A stretch of DNA of 37,611 nt from Chara braunii. Lineage: Eukaryota > Streptophyta > Charophyceae > Charales > Characeae. Shown piece by piece: positions 22,838-32,599 of the stretch; within the stretch, counting starts at the first letter, position 1; each line of letters begins with the position of its first letter. The stretch is taken from positions 51,428 through 89,038 of the forward strand of contig BFEA01001070.1 in assembly GCA_003427395.1 (NCBI GenBank). The letters run 5' to 3'. Under the pieces are notes generated by a model. It saw only the letters and a list, made by a program, of their open reading frames with translations, ran no database searches and was not told the DNA's origin. The position numbers and the translations under genes were made by a program.

Positions 22838-23042
22838 GGGCTAGGCAGGGCCAAGCGCGAAGCCTTCAAAGCCCCTCCCAGCCCCAGTTCAGAGACAGTC
22901 AAGCAAGCCACATTACGTGATATGTCTACTTCACCTACCAACCCCCATTCTAACATGTTATTTCTTGTTTTCTTTGTACAAATGTCAGATACCAAGGCTG
23001 GCAAGGCCAAGGGCGAAGCCTTGAAAGCCCCAGCCTGCCCCA
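22838..23042. repeat. Direct repeat of about 46 bp, two copies
   Basis: GGCTAGGCAGGGCCAAGCGC and onward (22838-22886) and GGCTGGCAAGGCCAAGGGCG and onward (22997-23042) share ggccaag-gcgaagcctt-aaagcccc and end in GCCCC. They are about 160 bp apart and could be internal repeats of a larger element or direct-repeat flanks. Confidence 0.6.
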
Positions 23043-23049
23043 CATGTGT

Positions 23050-24046
23050 GTGTGCAACATAGGGCCTCGCTAGACCCTCCTTGGAAATCCGATTTTTAGG
23101 AAATTATGAATGTGAAAACGCTCCCAAGAGATTTCTTTCGATTTCTCAGAATCCCCAGCCAGAACGTCCTTGAAATCAAGGGGTCCTCACAAGGTCCCTT
23201 GGGTTCAAGGAGCCGTGATTGACAGAGTGTCCTGGAGCGAGTGCCGACAGAAGTCGATGTTGGTGCACAGCTCGTCCGTGGTCCATTGGGCGGACATTGC
23301 CGGCCCCCGGTACCCGACGGGGCCCAACGGCCTTCCACCGTTACCTATTGGCTTGGAAATGTGGGTGGGTGGTTCTTCACGTGCAAGGCGCTTCACGAAG
23401 CAGGGTTTTTCATGCGCGCGTCGCCGGCCGTGGTGTCCAACGGTCGAATTTTTTTAGTTTTCTACAAGCGATGTTGAAGCACTGTCGGTCAACTGCAGTC
23501 ATATGGCTTGCATGTTTTGCCAGCTATTGTCGGGCGCATTGATGCAAGCTTTGTTTGGTACACGCCTCGCACGCTGTGATTCATTGCAGATGTCCTTCAG
23601 CGGTTCCCTCTCCTGCTGCTGGCCACTCTTCTCTCCTTGTCGTGTTGTTCCATGTGTCCATCGTTGTGTGGGGTCCTGGCAGCGGACAGAAACACTGAAC
23701 GTAGTGAACGGCGAGGAGACGACGATGGACAGGCAGGAAACCTCCCGCTGACAGTCGACGCTTGCCATTGACTACTCCACTCCACAGCTTTTCCTTGTAG
23801 TAGCCCTCCGTTGTGTCATCAACCTGTCGGAGACCCTTTCATATCCCTCCCGTCCTTCTCCTGATCCACCGTCTCGGCGTCGCCCGCGGGATCACACCCG
23901 ATGCCATGGTGCAGCAGAATTGCGCAATGGATTCCGATAACGACACACAATCGGGTGCATCCATCACTTGTTGCATCAGCTGCCTCTGCCTGCGAACGAA
24001 CACTCTCATCCTCAAGCGAGTTGCCATTCTCTCAATGCGATAACGC
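23050..24046. other. No supported gene
   Basis: Overlapping frames of 60-107 codons on both strands, none recognised. A frame at 23241-23477 reads into a plausible globular sequence (WLGNVGGWFFTCKALHEAGF) but has no family I can name and is only 78 codons; it might be a gene fragment. Confidence 0.4.
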
Positions 24047-24779
24047 TGTCGTGGCAAACACCCTTACCAGGGTATTTGCCGTCCTTTTTAAAGGTCGCAC
24101 TGGGTGCGTCCTTGATCAATGAAATACGCTGATGAGGTAAATCACGTTAGGGCGCTTATCTCGGCAGCCTCGCTCTTGGCGAAACTCCGACTCTGGTATA
24201 GTCGACTTAGAGGGTGTGGGGGGCTCGCATTATTGCGTAGCACAGTAAGATGACCATTAATCGTCGGTGATGCCAGTCTAGCAAGCAAGGAATGAGCCTG
24301 ACCAAAAGCACAAGTAGCGCAGTCCGTGGAGCCGGAATAGAAAATTGACAAGCAAACCCGCGGTCGGTGTGGGTGATGCCCGATGAACGCTGGCAGGATG
24401 TGTCAAAGCCATAGGGACCGGTTACCCATCTTCTGTAATTTTTATTTTTGGTTATATTTTCCTTTCATCTTATAGTATCTATTTATCTTTACTTGTAGAC
24501 CGGCTCGGCCACGGGAAGATTGTGTTTGACGACACGCTGAAAGGCACGGGTTCGTCAGGCCGAGTTTGGGGAAAGTTGAGAGTTCGGCAAAGCATGTGGT
24601 GCGCCCGACGACCAGTGTGCCAGACGGTTTTACGAACCTAGGCACGAACGACGTCATCTGGCAGCCGGGAGATTGGCCGGTAGGCCAAGGCCAAAGCCTG
24701 GTTTGTGTGGGTAGGACCAATCACAGTCCCACGACTACTCATATGCAGGGTTCACACCTACCTAGTTCAAGCTTGGGCT
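24047..24779 (+). mobile_element. Left long direct repeat (putative LTR)
   Basis: It starts TGTCGTGGCAAAC and is repeated at 29577-30359. It opens with a hairpin (GGCAAACACCCT/AGGGTATTTGCC, 24053-24080). Shared text continues to GCTTGGGCT at 24779, after which the copies part abruptly. The position just before a gag-like gene, the matching copy 5.5 kb downstream and the TG start fit an LTR. The end lacks a canonical CA, I see no primer-binding site, and no target-site duplication is visible. It may instead be two independent insertions of one repeat. Confidence 0.55.
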
Positions 24780-24805
24780 GCCATTATAGGACCGATACAC
24801 GAGAC

Positions 24806-27180
24806 ATGGCACTAGATCTCCTACAAAGGGAGTTACTGCTTATGATAGGGCCTGTCATTATAGGACCGATGCAGGAGCACGAGGAGCCTCAGCCTGAGTA
24901 GCCGCGAGAGACGACGCCGATGCATGATGAGCTAGGGTATGATGGGTAGAGGGGCCAGTCTAGGTCAAAGCCGGCAGTTGAGGATGGTGAGAGAGGTGCG
25001 ATGGGACCCTCATCATTGGACGGATCACCGTTACTGAGCGAGAGTCGATTGGCTGAGCAGCCAAATGAGCCTGAGGGTTCATTGACTGCCCAACTATATG
25101 ACATGGAATCTCCTAGTATGCAGATGCGACAGGAGGTATCCCAGCCCCCGGCCATGGACATGGAGATAGAGCGAGTTGAGGCCGAGGTCTTGGGGCTAGA
25201 TAGAGAGGGTCTTATGGAGGACATGCAGACCCAGCGAGTGGAGACGTCACCATTAGACTTTGGGGATACTCCACGACGAGATGGTGATCAGGCTAAGGCC
25301 AGTATGAGGGGGCACATTGAGGCAGGCACGGAGCATACACAGAACGCATCTTCGACTCATGAGGAGGAGAGCATGCCGGAGTCTCGGGGACCGATAGATC
25401 ATGAGTCCGTCATGAGGGATGCATGGCTAGCCGAGGAGATGGGACGGATGCCATCATTACATTTTCCAGGTTGGCTGGCTTTTGAGCGACTGGGCCAGGT
25501 CGCGAGACCACACTTGTCAGTTGATCAGACCACTTGTGGGCTCAGGGTACTGTATGACGACTTAACCTTGCAGAGGAACTATATTGGTAGTGGCCTCGAA
25601 GCAGCTCGACTAGCGATAGAGCAGGTTCGGGATTACACGAGGAGAGTTGCCATCCGATCCTTTGAGTTGAGTTGCGACAGACAGATGGAGCACGATGCAC
25701 TGAGAGAGGTGGTGAGTGATCTCCGCACATTTGTTGAGGGGAAGCAGGTCCAGACTCTAGAGGAGGCGGAGACCGTCCTCAGGATTCGGGAGAGAGAGGC
25801 GAGTGATTGGCGAGCCCAGGTTTAGAGGGTGCTCAGGGAGTATGCGCCACCTGCTGACGCGACAGATAGAGATAGGCTCGAGCACAGGGTTGTCCTTGAG
25901 ACCGTGCGATCATCTCAGTTGGAGAGCCAGGTATCGGCTCTTGTCAGGTACGGCGAGAGACTGAGGAGCAGACACAGAGACTCTTCTATGAGGATGCGGC
26001 CATAACCTGATGGCAGGAGGAGGTTAGGATGAGGAGACGGACAGGAGAGGATCCTATGCTTGAGGGCGAGCGTACGCATGCGGAGGAGGAGCTTCAGGCG
26101 AGATTGTTGTCTGATGCCTCAGTACGAGAGTTGGTGGGAGTGACTGAGCATGTCAAGAGACTCGCGCAGACCGAGGTTGCACGAGGAGAGGTGCTTCAGG
26201 ATGCCGTACAATGGATCGGTGCTCTCGAGCGGGAGAACAGAGGACTGAGAGACACGGTACGTGATCTTGTCACTAGCGCCGAGCGGGCAAGACAGTCCAC
26301 CTCGAGGCTCGAGCAGAGGATTACTGACCTAGAGGGAAGTAGGAGGCGTCAGGCCACCACAGATGTGGTTAACGAGAGGAGGACTAAGGAGCAGCAGATT
26401 CCTCTTGGACAGACACATGTCTCTCATGAGGTAGAGCCAGGTGGAGTGAGACTGGATATCCCACGNCGAGACTCGCCGACGGAGGAGCCACTTGGGGCTA
26501 TGGGGATGACATGTGAGGAAGCAGCAGTCGTCGACAAGCTCATGCTTGAGCCAGACGAGATCGAGAGGAGAAGAGGGGCAGAGGCACGAGGTTTGGACTG
26601 GGTCTCTCCCTCAGAGTCGGCGGTTCAGAGGGATGCATGGCGAGGATTGGGTGGAAGACATGACGAGCGAGAGAGAGTTTCAGAGCTACGAGATGTCATG
26701 CCACAAGAGGACACGAGCGGGTCAGCAACAATACTGCCGACGACTCTGCCGCTTACACCAGCTCCAGTTTTGGGGCCGATGGACGACATAATGCACCTCC
26801 TTTCTTCAGGGTCTGAGAAATGTGACGAGGAGGCGATGTTTGAGAGAGTCTCGAGGATGTTGAGTCCTGATACAGTCGACAAAGCCATACATGATGTGAC
26901 AATCCGACTCGAGAGGGCACAGACTCAGATCTTACCCAAGCCTTAAAAGGCGAAGGTAGAGGGCAGCTGTACAGGTAATATGTGCTCATGGTGTGATAGA
27001 GGAGTGCACGATAGAGTTGTTTGCCCCGCCTTCCAGGTTGACCTCATGAGGCAAGTCGTGCAGTTCGATGGATAGGGGATGGTCAGGGATATGCGTGGCG
27101 CTCGTCTTCCAACACGACGTCATGGTGCTAGGAAAGTTGTGTATGATAGACGAGGCCTAGAGCTGAGGGAGGGTGAGTGA
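24806..27180 (+). pseudogene. Broken gag-like gene with C-terminal CCHC zinc knuckle
   Basis: One coding stretch can be followed through several breaks: TAG at 24899, 24947 and 25823; a frame change near 25960 (frame 2 to 1); TGA at 26008; TAA at 26944; TAG at 27073. The two longest open parts are 25001-25825 and 26029-26946. They are highly charged, rich in E, R, Q and L with heptad-like spacing (coiled coil), for example around 26090-26360. Beyond the TAA, in the same frame, 26983-27024 encodes C-x2-C-x4-H-x4-C, the retroviral-type zinc knuckle that binds element RNA in Gag. An aspartate follows the second cysteine and CPAF the last, as is common in Ty3/gypsy Gag. No protease, reverse transcriptase or integrase follows. 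Gag of a non-autonomous element is the best reading. Confidence 0.65.
26983..27024 (+). other. CCHC zinc-knuckle coding segment
   Basis: Cysteine codons at 26983, 26992 and 27022 and a histidine at 27007 give exactly CX2CX4HX4C. The frame is that of the gag-like sequence ending at 26946, 36 bp upstream, so only one stop separates them. Confidence 0.75.
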
Positions 27181-27521
27181 CATATTACATGACCACGAGA
27201 CGCATGGGGTGCCAGACTATGAGATCAGAGAGAGGGTCGACGAGGATGAGTTGATTGTCATGGGAGATAGGTTGTTGGGCACGTTCCATATTATTATCTT
27301 CTACCTTGAAGACTTCAAGGCATGGACATGTACGCCTCACAACTTGTACATTGAGAGTTTTGACTCTAGGGCTCAAGGTTTGAGTCATGCACTATATGTA
27401 GTGGTGACCAGACTTGACTCATGCTTCAGTAGACTGTATATACATAACGGACTACTAGTTTGAGTAGACTGGCTTGAGTAGGGGGTTTCAGAGATTGCAC
27501 TGGGCATGAGAGCCCATTTTT

Positions 27522-27630
27522 GTGTGAGTTCTGTGTGAGTTTTATGTGGGTTTTGTGTGGGTTTTGTGTGAGTTTTGTGTGGGCTTTGTGTGGGCTTTGT
27601 GTGAGCTTTGTGTGAGATTTGTGTGCATTT
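27522..27630. repeat. 11-bp minisatellite (GTGTGRGYTTT), about 10 units
   Basis: Ten consecutive 11-mers such as GTGTGAGTTTT, GTGTGGGTTTT and GTGTGGGCTTT lie downstream of the gag-like gene. Variation is almost all A/G and C/T transitions. Confidence 0.9.
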
Positions 27631-27639
27631 GATATAGGT

Positions 27640-28655
27640 ATGACATTTTAGGTTAGGACAATGAGTTAGTGAGTGTCTCTTGCGAGATACATTGTTTCGT
27701 TCAGAGGCACTGCTTCGATATTCGGATGGTGATAGCTCTGGGATTCAGAGCGGAATGCACTCTCTGCGAGGGGTTTGGCAGGCATGACTCCTAGAGAGAT
27801 TACCTTCTTAACCCCAAGTGGGGCCTTGTGGATATCACACCTACGGATATATCCTACGGGACACGATATTGTGTTATGACTTTCCTTTGTGATCATTTTT
27901 TTTGTTTGAGTATGCCCTATTGACAGGTTTGATTCAAACGCATGAGTCTTGTGAGGAAACAGGGAGCCAGGGGATACTCTCACAGTGTGGACTTGTGCTC
28001 ACTTTCCTTGCATGTGTGATGTTTGTATCTGTTTGTGATTGTGAGTAAGTTGTTTGATTATTGAACAAAATGGTTACTGACTTTGATTGCATATAAATTA
28101 GTATGTGAGAGTCAGTGAAAAATTGTTCGACAAAAATGCATGGAAAAAGGTTAAATCGGAAAGGCAGCCTAAATGTTTGATGGGAAGGGGGCCCGCTTGA
28201 GGAGCCACCCGTATGTCTAAGGGGAGGGAGCCCGTTTGAGGAGCCACCTGTTTATGCATGTGAGATGAAAGCATAAATGTATTATTACAACTTGTTTCGT
28301 GAAAATCGATAAAAGCTTTGATTTTTGCAAAAAACTGTCAGTGGATAACCAAGCTTGAGAAAAATGTCTATGTGATGAGGGGTTTCTTCGAAAGAGAAAG
28401 AAACTTGTTTGTGAGGCTCTGGGGTCAGCACTCGCATCTGTCATGATCAAGCAGAATGACTGCAAGCATTGGAAGTTGACTCAAGAGTATTTTGGGAGGC
28501 CTAAGCCGGGGGCTAAATCGGCATCGTTGGGGCAACCCCTAACGTGGGCTGCTGTCCCGCCTAACTAGGACAGCGGACCCCTAGCTTAGCCTAAACTTAG
28601 AAATAGAGGAGTGACCCGCACCATCATCCATAGCAAATAATATATATAAGCGGGT
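27640..28655. other. Non-coding interior of the putative element
   Basis: No reverse transcriptase, protease or integrase motif is seen. A tandem 40-bp duplication lies at 28173-28212 and 28213-28251 (shared gcccg-ttgaggagccacc-gt). GCTGTCC/GGACAGC at about 28551-28575 forms a short hairpin, as does GGGGCAACCCC at about 28530. Confidence 0.5.
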
Positions 28656-28742
28656 TATTATGGTTATTATTATTTATTACTAATTATTATTATTATTATT
28701 ATTATTTATTATTATCCCTATTATCATTATCATTATTATCAT
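28656..28742. repeat. ATT-rich microsatellite
   Basis: Imperfect (ATT)n with ATC interruptions. Confidence 0.9.
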
Positions 28743-29576
28743 ATGGGAGGGCTAAATTAAGCCAAATATCGGATCACTTCAAAGGCTCTAACTAGGGCGA
28801 CTACTAGAGGGGTACTTAGGTCCAAAAGTAAGAGAGTCGCCGGAGCATTGTGCAAACAATGTAGGCAACATCGGCTTAACAGCACGATGAACTGTGGTTT
28901 GGCTCGATCAACCAAAACTATGGTGGGCTGAAGGCAGGATTATAAACCCACCTTTGACTAGATGCAAGGTCGGGCTAAGTTTTGGTTCAAATTGCATGGA
29001 GTGAGCTACGTGCAACACTATGTAAGTCAAAAGTTTGAGCTACTCGAGGGGGTGTGTTTTTATATGGTAAACCACCCAGACGAGTACGCTACTTATTTCG
29101 ATTGCAGAGTGAGCCACCAAAAAGAAATATGCTTTGGTTTTGCTAAGCTACTCAGAAGGGGTGGGCTACCTGCGCTTGTTGTGTGCTGCAGTTTGTCCCA
29201 CTCGGGGCAGTTGTCCTGCCTAAAAACCGCGCCCAAAGATGACGGTTACTTGACAGCCCGATTCAGACGACACCCAACGAAAGTCGGAAGGCGTCTAGGA
29301 CAAACGGAAGGGGTTGGTATTTGAACACTGAAGCTAACCTAGGGCGGTACTATAAAGAAAGTATCCCTGTAAGTCAGACAGGAGGCGCAGGTTGAACTCT
29401 TGCTCGCCATAGGGACGCCGCAGAACTAGAGTACCAAACCTCAAGTTGAGTCCTTCCGATTATACGGATTTGGTTGTCCATCGGCTAAGTCTATGCATTC
29501 ACCTGTATTTTCATTCATAACTTTCTAGTCCTTACCCAAAGCGACGGGGACGTCACTTAATGGGGTCTGGGAGAAC
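28743..29576. other. No supported gene
   Basis: The longest plus frame (28962-29324, 120 codons) is not recognisable. The short phrase gagctac/gggctac recurs at 29003, 29038 and 29162, hinting at an old repeat. The last bases before the right long repeat (GGGGTCTGGGAGAAC) are purine-rich, as a polypurine tract would be. Confidence 0.4.
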
Positions 29577-30359
29577 TGTCGTGGCAAACACACTTACAAG
29601 GGTATTTGCCGTCCTTTTTAAAGGTCGCACTGGGTGCGTCCTTGATCAATGAAATACGTTGATGAGGTAAATCGCGTTAGGGCGCTTATCTCGACAGCCT
29701 CGCTCTTGGCGAAACTCCGACTCAAGTATAGTCGAGTTAGAGGGTGTGGGGGGCTCGCATTATTGCGTAGCACAGTAAGATGACCATTAATCGTCGGTGA
29801 TGCCAGTCTAGCAAGCAAGGAATGAGCCTGACCAAAAGCACACGTAGCGCAGCCCGTAGAGTCGGAATAGAAAATTGACAGACAAACCCGCGGTCGGTGT
29901 GGGTTATACCCGATGAACGCTGGCAGGATGTGTCAAAGCCATAGGGACCGGTTACCCACCTTCTGTAATTTTTATTTTTGGTTATATTTTCCTTTCATCT
30001 TATAATATCTATTTATCTTTACTTGTAGACTGGCTCGTCCTTCTGGCAGGGCCTATCGCAAAGGAGATGAAAATTTTACCTTGTGCGCGCGCGGGAAGAT
30101 TGTGTTTGACGACGCGCTGAAAGACACGGGTTCGTCAGGCCGAGTTGGGGGAAAGTCGAGAGTTCGGCAAAGCATGTGGTGCGCCCGACGACCAGGGTGC
30201 CAGACGGTTTTACGAACCTAGGCACGAACGACGTCATATGGCGGCCGGGAGATTGGCCGGTAGGCCAAGGCCAAAGCCTGGTTTGTGTGGGTAGGACTTA
30301 TCATAGTCCCACGACTACTCATATGGAGGGTTCACACCTACCTAGTTCAAGCTTGGGCT
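29577..30359 (+). mobile_element. Right long direct repeat (putative LTR)
   Basis: It matches 24047-24779 throughout by eye with scattered substitutions, plus about 50 extra bases near 30037-30091. It starts with the same hairpin (GGCAAACACACT/AGGGTATTTGCC, one more mismatch than the left copy). It ends at GCTTGGGCT and then continues into a tRNA-like sequence absent from the left copy. Confidence 0.55.
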
Positions 30360-30420
30360 TTGCCCTATTGGCTACGGTGCTGGACTTTCCACAGACGGGG
30401 TGAGGTTCGAGGCCAGCAAG
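30353..30420 (+). repeat. tRNA-like sequence fused to the right long repeat
   Basis: GGTTCGAGGCC at 30404-30414 is a B box with a single deviation. TTGCCCTATTGG at 30360-30371 is a weaker A box, 44 bp upstream, the tRNA spacing. The stems do not pair well enough for a working tRNA. Confidence 0.4.
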
Positions 30421-30831
30421 CGATTAAGGAGCAAAGGAACGCGACCAATAGGGACTTAGGGGTCGAGGGTCTTAAGGGACTATCCCCCTTGGTTTTGTTA
30501 GACGAGCCCAAGCCTAGGTTCGACTGGCAAGACCAAGAGGGCGTCGACAGATCCTTGTCCTCTTCAATTCTACTATTTTTATTTTTGTTGATTTATTTTT
30601 ATTTTTATTTTTTTTCATTTTTCTGTCTGTTATCAAGGTCGAAAACTAACTTCAGGACCGACGGCGAAGAAGTACCGAAAAGAACTTCAAAAAGAAAACA
30701 AAAAAAGCGCTCGAGGTTGCTGAGCAAGGAGCGGACGGACGTGAGTTGAGTTTCCCCACCAAGACAGGGGTAGATAACAACTGTGTCGACACCTTCCTTA
30801 ATAGAGGTAGGGTGCCGCCCAGCGTAGGCCA
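30421..30831. other. No supported gene
   Basis: A T-rich run (30565-30625) and an A-rich run (30690-30710). Frames up to 154 codons traverse low-complexity sequence and are not recognised. Confidence 0.4.
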
Positions 30832-31840
30832 GTGGGACCAGCACCACGGCCTAGCGCAGTTGGTACACCCTCGAACTGCTGAGAGAATAGGCATGTGGGA
30901 CCAGCACCACGGCCCAGCGCAGTTGGTACACCCTTGAACTGCTGAGAGAATAGGCCTGTGGGACCAGCACCACGGCCCCGCGCAGTTAGTACACCCTCGA
31001 ACTGCTGAGAGAATAGGCCTGTGGGACCAGCACCACGGCCTAGCTCAGTTGGTACACCTGTGAACTAGTGGAAATAGGCCTGAGGGATCAGCAGTTGCGG
31101 GCCTAGTTCAGTTGATACACTCGCGGACTGCTGGAAGTAGGCTTGTGGAACCAGCACCCGCAGGCCAAGCTCAGCTGGTACACCCCGCAGGCTGTTGAAA
31201 AACAATGCCTGTGGGACCAACACCCGTAGATCAAGTCAAGCTGGTACACACGCAGGCTGTTGAAAAACAGGCCTCTGGGACCAGCACCCGTGGGTCAAGC
31301 TTAGTTGGTACACCGCAGATGTTGAAAGACAGGTCTGTGGGAATAGTGCCACTAGGCCTAGATCAGCTATACACCCGCAAGCTGTTGGAACAGGCTTGTG
31401 GGACCGATGCCACAAGGCCTGGCTCATCAGGTATACCCGCAGACTGTTGAAAAAACAGGCCTGCGGGATCAATGCCGCTAGGCCTAGCTCAGTTGGTCCA
31501 CCTGCAGATTGTTGGTAAACAGGTCTGCAGGATCACTGTTGTTGGGCCTAACTCAGTTGGTGCCCCCCGCAAACTGTTGAGAACAGGCATGTGGGACAGG
31601 CACCAACTGACCTAGCTCAGTTGGTACACCCGCAAACTGTTGAAAAACAGTTCTGTGGGGTCACCACCTACGCGAGCTCAGATGACATATACGCAGACTG
31701 TTGGGAACAGGTCTGTGGGACCAGCACCTGCAACCTTAGCATAGCTGGTACATCCACAAATTGTTGGGAACAAGTCTGTGGGACCAGCACCTGTAGGCTT
31801 AGCATAGCTGGTATACCCACGCTCTGTTCAAAATACACGT
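30832..31840 (+). repeat. 16-unit array of about 63 bp with A-box-like core
   Basis: Units start near 30832, 30895, 30958, 31021, 31082, 31145, 31211, 31275, 31337, 31398, 31463, 31527, 31591, 31655, 31715 and 31778. The first four are almost identical and exactly 63 bp apart; later units diverge and vary from 60 to 66 bp. Each has GTGGGACCAGCACC-like text, then a version of TAGCTCAGTTGGTAC, then cgcaaactgttgaaaacaggcct. TAGCTCAGTTGGTA is what a tRNA D-arm/A box looks like (exact at 31040 and 31612). No B box is present. Confidence 0.9.
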
Positions 31841-32328
31841 GCAAACTTGAACCTAGAAACAACCAGATGGCCAGTCTGAAAATCATCCCCAGTATCAGCA
31901 TATTTAGGCTATTTATTTATTTTTGTTTCTCTTGTTTTATTTTACTTAGTTTTTTATTGGTTTTAGTCCAATGAATCTAATGCCCAGGTTTGGGCAGATT
32001 CCTTCAGACGGGTGTGATTGGTGGTTGACTTTTCCTCGCGGAGGCAGCAGTAGCTCATGCACAAACGATCAGCCTAAGGTACTTCTTGACCTAGCGGTAC
32101 AATAGAGGGAGGAAATATTTGTTGGGTAGCGGGACTAGAGGGCAAGGCAGTGGTATTTCAAAATGAGGAAGAAGGAAGTAGAAGACGACTGACAAAAACG
32201 AAGAAGAAGGAGATGGAAAAGGTGGGGGAAGCTATGACTTGACCATTCTTGGTGAAACGGGGCAAGGTGAGAGTGAAATCTGAGGATTTAAGGTAGGGCG
32301 ACCCTGAATCTGCAGTCAGATCGAAAGG
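31841..32328. other. No supported gene
   Basis: A T-rich stretch at 31900-31975 and purine-rich sequence at 32100-32230; short frames only. Confidence 0.4.
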
Positions 32329-32351
32329 ACACACACACACACACACACACA
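32329..32351. repeat. AC microsatellite
   Basis: (AC)11 or so, immediately before the nested palindromes. Confidence 0.95.
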
Positions 32352-32366
32352 TGCGCCCAGCACAAA

Positions 32367-32452
32367 CGTGTTCAACGCGTGTAGCCATGTTCAATGAACG
32401 TGCGTTGAACGCGTTCAAAACATGAACGTGAAACGCTCGTTCATTGAACGCG
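32367..32452. repeat. Nested palindrome cluster (GTTCA/TGAAC words)
   Basis: A perfect 12-bp inverted repeat GTTCAATGAACG (32389-32400)/CGTTCATTGAAC (32438-32449) encloses a perfect 14-bp palindrome TTGAACGCGTTCAA (32405-32418) and further GAACG/CGTTC words. Most of the segment is built from variants of GTTCAACGCG. No function is assigned. Confidence 0.85.
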
Positions 32453-32599
32453 CGACAACACAATCGTTTTTCTATTGTATGAAGTTTCATGTTTTTCGAA
32501 GTATGGTCACATTAAAGATGTTGGAATAGGATGTAATGATAATATTTGTCAAACGAGTAAGTGAATGTTCTTCTTCCTATCCTTTTTTTTTATTGACAA

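Noticed and set aside
30832-31840. CRISPR array
   Set aside because: The units are contiguous tandem repeats without unique spacers, and the sequence is eukaryotic.
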